Assembly (NCBI RefSeq): GCF_024749045.1
Contig: NZ_CP087184.1
Coordinates: 3,658,001-3,722,000 of the forward strand
From: Pseudomonas sp. B21-028
GTDB taxonomy: Bacteria > Pseudomonadota > Gammaproteobacteria > Pseudomonadales > Pseudomonadaceae
DNA length: 64,000 nucleotides
Direction: 5' to 3'
Under the pieces are notes generated by a model. It ran no database searches, had not been told where the DNA came from, and was given only the letters and a program-made list of their open reading frames with translations. A program made the position numbers and the translations under genes. Shown in pieces: positions 1 to 9,341 of the stretch (its first letter is position 1; every line of letters begins with the position of its first letter).

Positions 1-1653
1 CAACTCAAGCAGTCCGACGCCGACTGGAACGTCAAGATTCTGAGGAAAAAGATCGGCGCCAATAACAACCTGTCGCTGGCCCCACCGGCGGAAGCGGACA
101 ATCGCTGGGCTCAACTGGAACGGCTCAACAATGCCGGGCCCTTGGCCGCTCTTTGGAACTCCAGGCGCCAGGGTTATGTGGATGCGATCAAGAACAAGAC
201 CCTGCTGGTAGAAGAGTTCGAACGGCACAATGCGAACTTGCGTACGGCCCTGGATGCGTTGCCCACGGCCGAAAATGACATTCAGGCGCGGCTCAAGGAG
301 TTGATGATTGGCAGTGCGACGGAGCGTCTGACAACAGCCTCCAATGTCCTTGAGCTGACACTGACGACACTGGAGTACGCCACCTATGTCACATCAGACA
401 AGGCCAAGGAAGTAGAGAGTCAACTAACCGAGCTGGAAGATTTCATCAATGGGTTACCCGCCCCTTACCAGCCGCCCTTTGTCATGCTGAAGCAGCATGT
501 CCGGTCGATTATCGAGGAACAGCCGATCGTCAATGATCTGCTTGACCGCATCAATGTGATGCCGGTGGCCCGGGAGCTGGACAACATCAATGAGCTGTTG
601 AATGAGACACAGCGCCGGACGGCTGCAACCGACCGTCAATATCATATCTATTTGGCCGTATGCGCCACCCTCATGGCGCTGTTGATGATCTACCTGGCCG
701 TGCGGCTGGTGCGCAGCTACGCCGTCATCAACCTGATCAACCACGCGCTGCAGTTGTCCAATGAACGGCTGGAGGAGCGGGTGGAGGAACGTACTCGCGA
801 GTTGCGAGAGGCCGAGCGCGAACTGGTGGACGCGGCACGGATGGCGGGCATGGCCGAGATTGCCACGAACGTACTGCACAACGTTGGAAACGTGCTTAAC
901 AGCGTGAACATTTCCGCCGAGCTCGTCACCCGCAAATTGAAGAACAGCAAGACACTGGGGCTCGGAAAAGCGGTAAAGATGATGAATGAACACGCCGAAG
1001 ACCTTGGCCAGTTCATGACCCTCGATGAAAAGGGTAGATTGCTTCCCCGTTACTTCAATGAGTTGGTCGATTCCATCGCTGCCGAGCAGGCACTGTTGAT
1101 CGATGAACTGGCGCAATTGACCAAGAGCGTCGACCACATCAAGGAAATTGTCACCACCCAGCAATCCTATGCCGGGGCGGCCAGGCTGGTCGAGCCGCTC
1201 AATGTCAGTGACTTGTTCGAAGATGCGTTGCGCATGAACTCGGGCGCACTGAACCGGCATCACGTCACTGTCATCAAGGACTATCAGGACGCCCCCACGA
1301 TCATGGGCGACAAACACCGGCTCCTGCTGGTCCTGATCAACCTGATCAGTAATGCAAAATTCGCGATGTCCCATGTTTCCGAACCACGGGAGATGATCCT
1401 GGGCATACGGATCGTCGACCGGACAACGTTATGCCTCAGCGTCAAGGACCGAGGTGAAGGCATCGCCCCCGATAATCTGGCTCGCATCTTCAACCACGGG
1501 TTCACGACTCGCAAGGACGGCCATGGGTTCGGTTTGCACAGCTGCGCCTTGGCAGCGGTCGAGATGAATGGTCGCCTCCATGTCCATAGCGATGGACTAG
1601 GTCAGGGCGCCCTCTTCACGCTGGAGATTCCGCTGGAACTGGCACAGTCTTGA
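1..1653 (+). CDS. Sensor histidine kinase, DAHL-type (5' end outside window)
   Basis: The reading frame is open from base 1, so the start lies upstream; 550 residues are visible. The N-terminal part is all-helical and extracytoplasmic, resembling the DAHL sensor domain. It is followed by a membrane segment (about bases 640-711) and a coiled coil rich in Glu and Arg. The H-box reads LHNVGNVLNS (His codon near base 877), a variant found in a subset of Pseudomonas kinases. The ATPase part has an N-box (LINLISNAKFAM), a G1 motif (DRGEGI) and a G2 motif (GHGFGLH). It should autophosphorylate and signal to a response regulator, but no regulator gene follows. The signal sensed is unknown. Confidence 0.85.
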   Translation, partial: QLKQSDADWNVKILRKKIGANNNLSLAPPAEADNRWAQLERLNNAGPLAALWNSRRQGYVDAIKNKTLLVEEFERHNANLRTALDALPTAENDIQARLKELMIGSATERLTTASNVLELTLTTLEYATYVTSDKAKEVESQLTELEDFINGLPAPYQPPFVMLKQHVRSIIEEQPIVNDLLDRINVMPVARELDNINELLNETQRRTAATDRQYHIYLAVCATLMALLMIYLAVRLVRSYAVINLINHALQLSNERLEERVEERTRELREAERELVDAARMAGMAEIATNVLHNVGNVLNSVNISAELVTRKLKNSKTLGLGKAVKMMNEHAEDLGQFMTLDEKGRLLPRYFNELVDSIAAEQALLIDELAQLTKSVDHIKEIVTTQQSYAGAARLVEPLNVSDLFEDALRMNSGALNRHHVTVIKDYQDAPTIMGDKHRLLLVLINLISNAKFAMSHVSEPREMILGIRIVDRTTLCLSVKDRGEGIAPDNLARIFNHGFTTRKDGHGFGLHSCALAAVEMNGRLHVHSDGLGQGALFTLEIPLELAQS

Positions 1654-1695
1654 AGAAGCTTGGTGTAGGGCAAGCACTGGTGGTGAATGTGCCGA

Positions 1696-1858
1696 CGCCA
1701 TCGCGAGCAGGCTCGCTCCCACAAGGGGTCTGCGCGGTCACATAATCCTTGGCTTCCAGCAATAACCTGTGGGAGCGAGCCTGCTCGCGATGGCGGTGGG
1801 TCAGACATTGATATGACGCCTGAGACGCCGCGTTCGCGGGCAAGCCCGCTCCCACTGG
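1696..1858. repeat. REP cluster (three copies)
   Basis: Three Pseudomonas REP palindromes lie at about 1696-1724, 1768-1800 and 1827-1857, in alternating orientation. Each is built on GGGAGCGAGCCTGCTCGCGA or the variant CGCGGGCAAGCCCGCTCCC. They fill the gap after the kinase gene and can form hairpins in either transcript. Confidence 0.9.
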
Positions 1859-1878
1859 ACGGTTAGCGTCCGCCCCGG

Positions 1879-2070
1879 TTACTTGGCGTTCGTCGCCCGC
1901 GCCTCGCGGTTTCTCCTGGCTGGCAACGCCGCCGCGTAAGCCAGTGCTTCTTCACGCGAAGCGAAAGAACCCAGCCGGTCAGCCTGGGTACAGACCCTCC
2001 ATGGGCCGCTGTTTACGCTGAGGACGTCATAACCGTTGATGTGCATTTTCGTCAGCATTGCGGTACTCAT
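1879..2070 (-). CDS. Small hypothetical protein (DUF2188-like)
   Basis: A 63-residue protein starting MSTAMLTK. The ATG at 2070 was chosen because GGAGG lies six bases upstream; the longer open frame has no ribosome site. The middle (GPWRVCTQAD...FASREEALAYAAAL) resembles the short DUF2188-type pattern in which a tryptophan and an Ala-rich helix recur. No catalytic motif is visible. The function is unknown. Confidence 0.6.
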   Translation of the reverse strand: MSTAMLTKMHINGYDVLSVNSGPWRVCTQADRLGSFASREEALAYAAALPARRNREARATNAK

Positions 2071-2160
2071 CGTCAACCTCCTTCGGTATGGACCAAGGGC
2101 TACAGCGTCTACCTTACACTCAGTTTCGCCAGGGTGCCGACCGAACGTCGCAACCATTCA

Positions 2161-3060
2161 TCAGTGAGAATCCGAATCCCAAAGCCAGTCCCACAGGCCG
2201 GGCAGGCGCACCGGCTGGCCGCTTTCCTTGACCGTACGCGCCATGGCGGCCCGCTCCAGCGCCTGGCGATCGTCATAGAACGGCTTGACGTCGGTCCTCA
2301 CTCCCGTAGCCCTGGCACTGTCGACCAGGATCTGCAGGTACTCCCGGGCGTGTCGGGCGGTATAGCGATTGAGGTCGTGGAATGTGACCACCACGGGAAT
2401 CACGCCATCCACCGCAGGCAATTGCCCGGCAGCGATGCGCTCGCGTACTTCGGAGAGCTGGCGGGTCAGGTTGATCCGTCGGCGCGGACTGACGGTGATC
2501 CCCCAGATCTTGCCGTCGTTGGCGCTCAGGTCGGTGAGCAACACATGCATGCCATGCCGCTGGTAGGCGGTGAAAGTGCGCCGGTCATAACTCCAGAACG
2601 GTGGCCTTACCAGGGTGGGCGCCGCACCGGTAATGGCAGCTATGTCGGTCCCACCGTCGATGAGCGATTGTTCCAGATCCTTGGGACTCAGGAAGCGATG
2701 ATTGGTGTGCCAATGGGTGGCCGTATGAAAACCCAACAGATGACCTTCGCTATGCTCACGGTGCATCACCAATCGACCGATATCGCTGTCGCCAGCGCGC
2801 CAGGCACGGGTCTGGACAAAGAACACGGCCTTGATCCCGGGTTGCACCGGGTTCTGTGCAAGGGCATCTAACACATCAATGCTCGGATTCCAGAAGGACG
2901 ATGCGCTAGGCCCATCATCGAACGTCAGCAGGAAACGGATCGGAGGCTGTTCACGCAAGCGCTGCTCGGTTTGCGCAGTCAATTCGATGGGTGATCCGAT
3001 GCACCCCGACAAACCGCTGGCGAGCACTGCAATGACCAGCGCCCTGGCGATGTTTTTCAT
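2161..3060 (-). CDS. Polysaccharide deacetylase family lipoprotein
   Basis: 299 residues with a lipoprotein signal (lipobox LSGC near residue 19), so probably membrane-anchored in the envelope. The NodB-homology motifs are present: TFDDGPSA (motif 1, catalytic and metal Asp), HTATHWH (motif 2, metal-binding His pair), RPPFWSYD (motif 3) and TFHDLNRY near the C-terminus. It should remove N- or O-acetyl groups from a polysaccharide or peptidoglycan-like substrate with a divalent metal. The ATG at 3060 is preceded by AAAGGCAG. It stands alone, with no polysaccharide biosynthesis genes nearby, so the substrate cannot be named. Confidence 0.85.
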   Translation of the reverse strand: MKNIARALVIAVLASGLSGCIGSPIELTAQTEQRLREQPPIRFLLTFDDGPSASSFWNPSIDVLDALAQNPVQPGIKAVFFVQTRAWRAGDSDIGRLVMHREHSEGHLLGFHTATHWHTNHRFLSPKDLEQSLIDGGTDIAAITGAAPTLVRPPFWSYDRRTFTAYQRHGMHVLLTDLSANDGKIWGITVSPRRRINLTRQLSEVRERIAAGQLPAVDGVIPVVVTFHDLNRYTARHAREYLQILVDSARATGVRTDVKPFYDDRQALERAAMARTVKESGQPVRLPGLWDWLWDSDSH

Positions 3061-3295
3061 GTTCTGCCTTTATGTAATACCGCACTGCTACGCCTCCGCT
3101 CCCTGGCGCATGATGTTTGAAGCCCACCTTGGAGAAGGTTAACCGGGTTTGGTTCCTGGCGGTGAGCAATGCTTCGTTTCGCTTGTTGTAGACCGGATCT
3201 GGCGCCTGACGTGTCTATTTCGACCGTCTGGAAATCCGATTGAATTTTCCGAACGCCTCCGCATCCATCCGTATAGGACTAATTAGGGAGGATTT

Positions 3296-3550
3296 ATGGG
3301 CGGGCCATCGCTTTACATCATCGACTACATGCTCCATGGCGAGCCCAAGTCATTCATCATTCGAGCCGAAGTGATGAATAACTCCGAAGCTTGGCATTGG
3401 GCCAGTTGCGACGCGGGTGTCGGGCGCATACCCAAATTCGGGAGGGAGAAAGTCAAGCGGGTTACCAAACCCCTTGCGGAAAAATACGGCATCACCGACG
3501 TGCGCTGGCGAGCGAGCGTCGCACCCACCTGGATCAAGGAGTCCGGCTGA
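3296..3550 (+). CDS. Small hypothetical protein (DUF6555-like)
   Basis: An 84-residue protein with a strong ribosome site (AGGGAGGA) just before the ATG. It is rich in Trp and charged residues (SEAWHWASCDAGVGRIP) with no signal peptide or membrane segment. It resembles a small family seen mainly in Pseudomonas (DUF6555, from memory). The function is unknown. Confidence 0.65.
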   Translation: MGGPSLYIIDYMLHGEPKSFIIRAEVMNNSEAWHWASCDAGVGRIPKFGREKVKRVTKPLAEKYGITDVRWRASVAPTWIKESG

Positions 3551-3701
3551 TTTCATGACCTTTACTCATTCGGCGCGCCGGCTTCCCGCCGGGCGCCGGA
3601 TTCCCCGGCAAACCGGTAATAACTCAACTACGCTTAAAGCACAGTACGACCCGACTGCGGCGGATTTCGTGCTGCCTATCAACCCTGAATGGAGGTGTGA
3701 C

Positions 3702-3932
3702 ATGTCCGAAAAAGAGTCCATCACCACCCTGCTCACCCTGCTGGAATCGCGCCAGACTCGCCTGACGGCGGCCTGCAAGGAAATTGCCGACTGGGTCGAC
3801 CACAATGGCGGCCACCCGACTGCCATGCGTATCCGGGATCGCCTGAGCGATATAGATAAAGACGTTCCGTCGATCCAGCACGCACTGTCATCTCTCAAGC
3901 CCATTGAACGGCCCTTGCCCAAATTCCGCTAA
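3702..3932 (+). CDS. Small hypothetical protein, helical
   Basis: A 76-residue protein (MSEKESITTLL...). The ATG at 3702 is preceded by GGAGGTG; the open frame runs further upstream, but without a ribosome site. It is predicted mostly helical and charged, with a Pro-rich tail. No known family is recognised. Confidence 0.6.
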   Translation: MSEKESITTLLTLLESRQTRLTAACKEIADWVDHNGGHPTAMRIRDRLSDIDKDVPSIQHALSSLKPIERPLPKFR

Positions 3933-4049
3933 CGCTTTGCGTCAGCCACGCGACTCCTGAGTTCTACCGGCTGAAAAGCCGATGGAACGCGCAAACCTTT
4001 TGCGCCTCGATATTGATAGGTGCAGAAAATCGCGAAAAGGAGAGCCACC

Positions 4050-4475
4050 ATGAATGCCAGAATCCTGTTGCTCATCGCCTGTGCAAGCCCGGCCACCGTC
4101 ATGGCCCAGGGTTGCGATGTCATCACCCGGGCCCAGAGCCAGTCGGTGCCAGCCGTCGAAACCCATGCCTGCTATGAATACAAAGGCATGCCCGACGGGG
4201 CTATCGGCTGGTCGTGCAGCAACGAAAACCAGACGGCGCTCAGCACCCAGAAGACGCCGGTCGACAGCTGCGCCGACGGATATGTCGCAACGTGCCAAGC
4301 CAGACTCACCCAGGAAACCCTGGCGAACCCTCGTTCAACCAGCAAAGACAGCAACGGTGGATCGGTCAACATTCCCGATCACGCGCAGATCACCTGGTAC
4401 TACTACGGCGTCGAGCAGCTGCAGCAAGCGCAAAAAGACTGTGAGAGCACCGGCGGCCGGTGGAAGAATCATTAG
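4050..4475 (+). CDS. Exported hypothetical protein
   Basis: 141 residues beginning with a cleavable signal peptide (MNARILLLIACASPATVMA, predicted cut before QGCDV). AAAAGGAGAG precedes the ATG. The mature protein has several cysteines (CDV, ACY, SCS, SCADG, TCQ, DCE) that could form disulfides in the periplasm, and no enzyme motif. Its stop codon overlaps the stop of the convergent gene on the other strand. The function is unknown. Confidence 0.65.
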   Translation: MNARILLLIACASPATVMAQGCDVITRAQSQSVPAVETHACYEYKGMPDGAIGWSCSNENQTALSTQKTPVDSCADGYVATCQARLTQETLANPRSTSKDSNGGSVNIPDHAQITWYYYGVEQLQQAQKDCESTGGRWKNH

Positions 4476-4699
4476 CCCTTGCTGTGTTCCGGCGACGACG
4501 GGCCTTCCTTGATTCCCCGAGGCCCGGCCACGCCCCAGATGATCAGACCCAACACAGGCAGAATGATCAGCAGCAAGGCCCAGCCGGCCTTGGTCCCGGC
4601 CGATTTGTCACTGCGAAACACACTGACGATCGCCCACAGATCAACAAGCAACAGCAGTACCGCGACAGCGATCCAGAAATAACTGGCTAATTCAGACAT
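4472..4699 (-). CDS. PLDc_N domain small membrane protein
   Basis: 75 residues with two membrane segments flanking a short charged loop (FRSDKSAGTK) and a second helix ending IIWGVAGPR. This is the arrangement of the PLDc_N (cardiolipin synthase N-terminal) domain found here as a stand-alone protein. AGAGGATC precedes the ATG. It lacks any phospholipase HKD motif, so it is not itself a phospholipase D. The role is unknown, possibly envelope-related. Confidence 0.75.
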   Translation of the reverse strand: MSELASYFWIAVAVLLLLVDLWAIVSVFRSDKSAGTKAGWALLLIILPVLGLIIWGVAGPRGIKEGPSSPEHSKG

Positions 4700-4806
4700 G
4701 GCCCGATCCTCTTGACGGTTAGTGGCCTGTACGAATCAGCCACACAGGTCACTGTTGATTAGGCACAGGCCCTTCGGGTCCGTTCAAAGAATCTGTGGCG
4801 ACAGGT

Positions 4807-4992
4807 CTATGAACGTTCGTTCATATAGCCTACCCATCGCTCATAGGCTTCATGCTGGCGCCGTACGGCCTCTTCCCAAGCCATTCCGGACATCTGATGG
4901 GCACAAATGAGCGTCATCATCTCCGATGTCGCCGAATCGAGCTCCACCAGGAGCTCATGGGATTTGACTTTGAAATCTTCAACAGTCGTCAT
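4807..4992 (-). CDS. Small hypothetical protein, helical
   Basis: 61 residues starting MTTVEDFKVK. The ATG at 4992 follows GAGGAAAG, a better site than the upstream in-frame start at 5031. Composition suggests an alpha-helical cytoplasmic protein. No family is recognised. The 273 bases upstream (4993-5265) hold no other gene that I can support. Confidence 0.5.
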   Translation of the reverse strand: MTTVEDFKVKSHELLVELDSATSEMMTLICAHQMSGMAWEEAVRRQHEAYERWVGYMNERS

Positions 4993-5265
4993 CTTTCCTC
5001 TCTCCCCGCTGCCCAGGGGTCGGCCATCCACCCAACATGGATACCTTTTTTTGGATCTGATTCATTTTTGGCGATGGCCGGTCATGAATGCAGCCAGCGC
5101 CAGAAAGCCCGACAGACGAGAAACCAGGCACAGAATGAAGTCAGTCTTTCCCGCATCGCTGCGGTCGTAAGGGTATGAGCCGAGGACCGTTGCCTGGGAC
5201 TGTCGATGACGCAAGGCTCGAATATTTCAGTTATATTTCATTTTAATGACAGTCACTGAACGAGC

Positions 5266-5634
5266 ATGCCCATGAAAATTCGAGCGACCGTCATCTGCGA
5301 GGAAAATCGCCACATCTTGCTGGTACGCAAACCCAACAGCCGTTGGGCCTTGCCGGGCGGCGCGGTCGAACGTGGCGAAAGCCATGCCGATGCAGCCCTC
5401 AGGGAACTTGCAGAAGAAACCGGACTGGGCGCCGAAAACCTGCTCTACCTGATGCGCATCAGCGATGGCGACACCCTGCATCACGTATTCGAGGCTTCAG
5501 TCAGCGACATTGGGGCGGCCAGGCCACTGAACGAAATCAGTGATTGTCTCTGGTATCCGCTGGACACCATTGCGCAATTGCAGATGAAGAAAGGTATGCG
5601 GGAGATACTTGAGGCGTTCAGGCGGCGGTTATGA
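5266..5634 (+). CDS. NUDIX hydrolase
   Basis: 122 residues. The Nudix box is complete: GGAVERGE (34-41), then seven residues, then RELAEETGL, providing the metal-binding glutamates. It hydrolyses a nucleoside diphosphate linked to some moiety, but the substrate cannot be read from the sequence. A second ATG lies six bases downstream (MKIRATVI) and may be the true start. It is monocistronic, just before the tRNA-Leu gene. Confidence 0.85.
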   Translation: MPMKIRATVICEENRHILLVRKPNSRWALPGGAVERGESHADAALRELAEETGLGAENLLYLMRISDGDTLHHVFEASVSDIGAARPLNEISDCLWYPLDTIAQLQMKKGMREILEAFRRRL

Positions 5635-5668
5635 GGGCCTTCGACGCCGCCCGGTAAACTGAGCGCAA

Positions 5669-5711
5669 ACAAAAAGGGTTGCCTGAGATATCTCATGCAA
5701 CCCTTTGTTTT
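5669..5711 (-). terminator. Rho-independent terminator of tRNA-Leu
   Basis: The palindrome AAAGGGTTGC...GCAACCCTTT has an inner GAGATATCTC stem. On the minus strand it lies immediately after the tRNA-Leu 3' end and is followed by a T-rich run. Confidence 0.85.
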
Positions 5712-5714
5712 ATA

Positions 5715-5801
5715 TGGTGCCCGAAGCCGGAATCGAACCGGCACGCCCTTACGAGCGGGGGATTTTAAGTCCCATGCGTCTACCAGTTTCGCCATTCGGG
5801 C
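5715..5801 (-). tRNA. tRNA-Leu (anticodon TAA)
   Basis: On the minus strand the acceptor arm GCCCGAA pairs with TTCGGGC, the T-arm reads GGTTCGATTCC, and the anticodon loop is CTTAAAA, giving TAA. A long variable arm (class II) and an encoded CCA end (5715-5717) are present. Length is 87 nt with CCA. Confidence 0.95.
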
Positions 5802-5953
5802 GGTAGCGCGGTCAGCCTCGTGGAAGCGACGGATCAGAGGATCCGACAGGATCGAGGCTGGTGCAGCAGAGGGACGAAATATATACATCCCTCCCCAACG
5901 AAGCAAGGTTGCCCATGTCCTTTTCAAGACAAAAGCTTCATTGCCCCATAAAG

Positions 5954-5992
5954 AAAAAAGCTCTGTAAATCATAGATCTACAGAGCTTTTTT
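5954..5992 (-). terminator. Rho-independent terminator of tRNA-Cys
   Basis: A perfect stem, AAAAAAGCTCTGTA pairing with TACAGAGCTTTTTT, lies five bases beyond the tRNA-Cys 3' end on the minus strand. It separates tRNA-Cys from tRNA-Leu, so tRNA-Leu probably has its own promoter in 5802-5953. Confidence 0.9.
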
Positions 5993-5996
5993 ATAG

Positions 5997-6070
5997 TGGA
6001 GGCCGAAGTCGGAATCGAACCGGCGTAGGTGGATTTGCAATCCACTGCATAACCATTTTGCTATTCGGCC
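5997..6070 (-). tRNA. tRNA-Cys (anticodon GCA)
   Basis: On the minus strand the acceptor stem is GGCCGAA/TTCGGCC, the discriminator base is U as expected for tRNA-Cys, the CCA is encoded, and the anticodon loop carries GCA (GGATTGCAAATCC). 74 nt. Confidence 0.96.
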
Positions 6071-6398
6071 TCAAACGCCTGATGCAATCACACCACATCA
6101 ACCGTGTACTTACCTGGTTGGAAAAAAACCGCTTACTCAGCGCTATCTCCTTGAAAACATTGAGATTTTTTACGCCCCAACGCATTCGATGGGCGCAATT
6201 ATGTACTCATTTGCCAAAGCTGACAACCCCTTGATTTCAAAAAAAAATCGTTCGCAGGCGAGCCTTTCCCCTCTCGTATCCCGCAGCCATGCACCCGGCA
6301 GGGACCCTCCTCATCGGAAACCCTGGATGTCGATGGAACAACCACAGACCCGGCGGCTCATTCCTTATGTCGCCTTCGAATTGATAAGGAAAACCATC
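6071..6398. other. Intergenic stretch, no gene seen
   Basis: 328 bases between tRNA-Cys and the SRPBCC gene. It must contain the tRNA-Cys promoter (minus strand) and a promoter for the gene to the right. It is AT-richer around 6110-6250. The in-frame extension of the right-hand gene into this stretch has no ribosome site and no family resemblance. Confidence 0.5.
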
Positions 6399-7229
6399 AT
6401 GACCGAACGTCCACCATTGGTCGCGAGCCGGGCTGCGGTGCCGAGTCCGTCGCGTCCCAATCTCGGTACACCGGAGCGTGCGGTGTCGCTGCTGGCCGGC
6501 ACCCTGCTGATTGCCAATGGGTTGCGCCAGGGCGGACTCAGGGGTTGGCCGCAAGTTCTGCTCGGGGCTTGTGCGGCCTGGCGGGCTTACTCCGGCTCGT
6601 GCAGGGTCAAGCAAGCGCTGACCCACAGCCCGTTCGAGCGGGCTTTCGAGCAAGATCGGGGGTGGGATTCAAGCAAAGTGATCTCCCGCAGCATCACGAT
6701 TGGAAAACCCCGGGAGGAAGTCTTCGCGTTCTGCCGCAACCCGGCCAACCTGGGCGCCCTGGTGCCTTGGGTCGATACCATCAAGCAGACCGGCGAGCGT
6801 ACCTACCGCTGGGTGGCCCATGGGCCGAGGGACAAGACCTTGCACTGTGATCTCGAACAGAGTGAACCCAAGGAAGGCCGCAAGTTGCACTGGCTGGCCG
6901 CACCGGGCACCCGGTTCAAACACGATATCCAGATACATTTCAGCGATGCGCCGACAGGCCGGGGCACGCAGATCAAGATCATCGTCGCCTGCCAGCCCTC
7001 CTTCGGGGCTGCCGGCTATGCCTTGGCCGCGGCCATTTCCAGGTTCTCGGACAAAGCCTTGTTGTACCTGCTGCGCAGCATCAAGCAGCAACTGGAGACC
7101 GGCGAAGTGACCACCAACAGGATCCGGCCCCACGGAGAGAAGGATTTGCTGTTCATCCACCCGCCGAGTTCCGCCACCCCTGCATCGACCGATCCGTCAC
7201 CCACGCCTCTCAATGGAGGAACTGCCTGA
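6399..7229 (+). CDS. SRPBCC family protein with DUF2892-like N-terminus
   Basis: 276 residues. The N-terminal 25-75 region (TPERAVSLLAGTLLI...) looks like a DUF2892-type membrane hairpin. The remainder (VISRSITIGKPREEVFAFCRNPANL...) is a START/SRPBCC polyketide-cyclase-like fold that makes a hydrophobic ligand pocket. The ATG at 6399 has AAGGAAA upstream; the frame is open to 6189, but that part looks non-coding. Its stop overlaps the next gene's start by one base (TGATG), so the two are translationally coupled. In other Pseudomonas this pairing with a zinc alcohol dehydrogenase is common, but the ligand is unknown. Confidence 0.8.
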   Translation: MTERPPLVASRAAVPSPSRPNLGTPERAVSLLAGTLLIANGLRQGGLRGWPQVLLGACAAWRAYSGSCRVKQALTHSPFERAFEQDRGWDSSKVISRSITIGKPREEVFAFCRNPANLGALVPWVDTIKQTGERTYRWVAHGPRDKTLHCDLEQSEPKEGRKLHWLAAPGTRFKHDIQIHFSDAPTGRGTQIKIIVACQPSFGAAGYALAAAISRFSDKALLYLLRSIKQQLETGEVTTNRIRPHGEKDLLFIHPPSSATPASTDPSPTPLNGGTA

Positions 7230-8401
7230 TGCGCGCACTGACCTGGCAAGGCCCCAACAAGCTGCAAGTTGAAACCGTCGATGATCCGTCCATCCTCAAC
7301 CCTCGGGACGCCATCGTGCGGGTGAAGCTGTCGTCGGTATGCGGTTCGGACCTGCACCTGCTGGGCGGCTACGTGCCAACCATGCAAGCCGGCGACATCA
7401 TCGGCCATGAGTTCATGGGTGAAGTGGTAGAAACAGGTTCGGCCATCTCTCAATTCAAGAAAGGCGACCGGGTCGTCACCGTGTCGATCCTCGGTTGCGG
7501 TGCGTGCGAGCACTGCCAACGCGCGGATTTTGCCTGTTGCGACAACTCCAACCCCAACCCCAGTGCCACCGACATCGCCTACGGCCAGCCGGCGTGCGGC
7601 ATCATCGGCTACAGCCACGCCTTCGGCGGCTTTGCCGGCAGCCACGCCACTTACATCCGCGTGCCCTTCGCCGACGTCAACCTGTTCACCATCCCCGAAG
7701 GAGTCAGCGACGAACAAGCCGTATTCGTCTCCGATGCGGTGCCCACCGGTTTTTTCGCCGCCGATAACGCCAATATCCAACCCGGTGACACCGTGGCGGT
7801 CTGGGGCTGCGGCGGCGTCGGGTTGATGGCGATTTCCAGCGCCTACTTGCTGGGGGCCGAGCGGGTGATCGCCATCGACCGCTTCCCCGACCGCTTGCGC
7901 CTGGCCGAAGAAAAGGCCGGTGCGATTGCTCTCAACTACGAAACCATCGACGTGCATGCCGCCCTGCTGGAACTGACCGGGGGCCGCGGTCCGGATCGCT
8001 GCATCGACTGCGTGGGCATGGAAGCCCACGGCACCGAGGTCGATTATTACTACGACAAGACCAAGCAGATGATGCGCCTGCACACCGAGCGCGGGACCGT
8101 GCTGCGCCAGTCGATCCGAGCCTGTCGCAAGGGCGGCACGGTGTCGGTGGTCGGGGTGTACGGCGGCCTGCTGGACAAGTTTCCGATGGGAGCCATCGTC
8201 AACAAGTCCCTGACCTTGCGCTCGGGCCAGCAACCGGGGCAACGCTATGTGACGCGGCTGTTCGACTACATCCAGAAAGGCCAACTAGACCCTTCCTACC
8301 TGCTGACTCATGCCATGGGGCTGGAGCAGTCGGTCGAGGGTTATGCGATGTTCAAGGACAAGCGTGAAAACTGTTTACGCGCAGTGTTTCGGCCAGAGTG
8401 A
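7229..8401 (+). CDS. Zinc-dependent alcohol dehydrogenase
   Basis: 390 residues of the medium-chain dehydrogenase family. The catalytic zinc site starts at CGSDLHLL, with GHEFMGEV as the GHE motif. The structural zinc region has GCGACEHCQRADFACC, four cysteines in order. The Rossmann motif is VWGCGGVGLMAI near residue 190. The length and the inserted segment after the Rossmann fold resemble glutathione-independent formaldehyde dehydrogenase-like enzymes. It oxidises an alcohol or aldehyde with NAD(P)+, but the substrate is undefined. It is translationally coupled to the SRPBCC gene upstream. Confidence 0.88.
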   Translation: MRALTWQGPNKLQVETVDDPSILNPRDAIVRVKLSSVCGSDLHLLGGYVPTMQAGDIIGHEFMGEVVETGSAISQFKKGDRVVTVSILGCGACEHCQRADFACCDNSNPNPSATDIAYGQPACGIIGYSHAFGGFAGSHATYIRVPFADVNLFTIPEGVSDEQAVFVSDAVPTGFFAADNANIQPGDTVAVWGCGGVGLMAISSAYLLGAERVIAIDRFPDRLRLAEEKAGAIALNYETIDVHAALLELTGGRGPDRCIDCVGMEAHGTEVDYYYDKTKQMMRLHTERGTVLRQSIRACRKGGTVSVVGVYGGLLDKFPMGAIVNKSLTLRSGQQPGQRYVTRLFDYIQKGQLDPSYLLTHAMGLEQSVEGYAMFKDKRENCLRAVFRPE

Positions 8402-8561
8402 TTGAGATGACGAGGGGGCAGCTACACAGCCCAGGAGAAGCAAGCTCCCTCGCCAAGGATTCCCCGACGCCCTCATGCCGGAGTCGCGGCCCAGAGCCAT
8501 TACGGGTAACATACCGGCCTTCCCCGCAGCCCTCCTGCGACCTGCCGAATAAGCCTTTTCC

Positions 8562-9341
8562 ATGCCTTTTGAACTCAGCGTTGACCTCACCACCCTCGCC
8601 ATTCTTACCGTTGTCGCCTTCCTGGCCGGTTTCATCGATGCCATCGCCGGCGGCGGTGGCTTGCTGACCACTCCGGCGCTGCTGACCGCCGGCCTGCCGC
8701 CGCATCTGGTCCTGGGGACCAACAAGCTCAGCGCTACCTTCGGCTCGGCTACGGCCAGTTTCACCTTCTACAAGCGCAAGCTGTTCGATCCGAAGCAATG
8801 GACCCATGCGTTGGTTGGTACGTTGGTCGGCGCCTTGAGCGGTGCCATCGTCGCTCATTACCTGCCTGCCGAATGGCTGAACAAGATGCTGCCGGTGATC
8901 GTCTTCGCCTGTGGCCTGTACCTGTTGTTCGGCGGTACGCCCAAGGCGCCGCTGGACAGCCACGCGCCGATCAAGAAGACATGGCAATCACCCCAGGGTT
9001 TCGCCCTGGGCTTCTATGACGGCGTGGCCGGTCCCGGCACAGGCGCGTTCTGGACCGTCAGCAGCCTGCTGCTCTACCCCATCGACCTGGTCAAGGCCAG
9101 CGGCGTGGCCCGTAGCATGAACTTCGTCAGCAACATCGCGGCGCTGGTGGTGTTCATGCTCTCGGGGCAAGTGGACTGGATCATTGGTTTGTGCATGGGC
9201 CTCTCGGTGATGATCGGCGCGTTCTTCGGCGCCCGCACCGCCATCAGTGGCGGCGCAAAGTTCATCCGGCCGGTGTTCATCACCGTAGTGTTGGGGCTGA
9301 CCGTGCGCCTAGTCTGGCAGCACTGGTTCGGCATGGCCTAG
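8562..9341 (+). CDS. TSUP family permease (TauE/SafE/YfcA type)
   Basis: 259 residues with about eight hydrophobic helices and the two internal repeats typical of TauE/Saf[21 protein letters not shown] near the N-terminus and [15 protein letters not shown] in the second half. The family moves sulfur-containing or small organic anions across the inner membrane; the substrate here is not evident. The 3' end overlaps the convergent nudC gene by 33 bases. Confidence 0.9.
   Translation: MPFELSVDLTTLAILTVVAFLAGFIDAIAGGGGLLTTPALLTAGLPPHLVLGTNKLSATFGSATASFTFYKRKLFDPKQWTHALVGTLVGALSGAIVAHYLPAEWLNKMLPVIVFACGLYLLFGGTPKAPLDSHAPIKKTWQSPQGFALGFYDGVAGPGTGAFWTVSSLLLYPIDLVKASGVARSMNFVSNIAALVVFMLSGQVDWIIGLCMGLSVMIGAFFGARTAISGGAKFIRPVFITVVLGLTVRLVWQHWFGMA

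Noticed and set aside
454..1374. Minus-strand open frame inside the sensor kinase
   Set aside because: Antisense shadow; no start context and no family resemblance.
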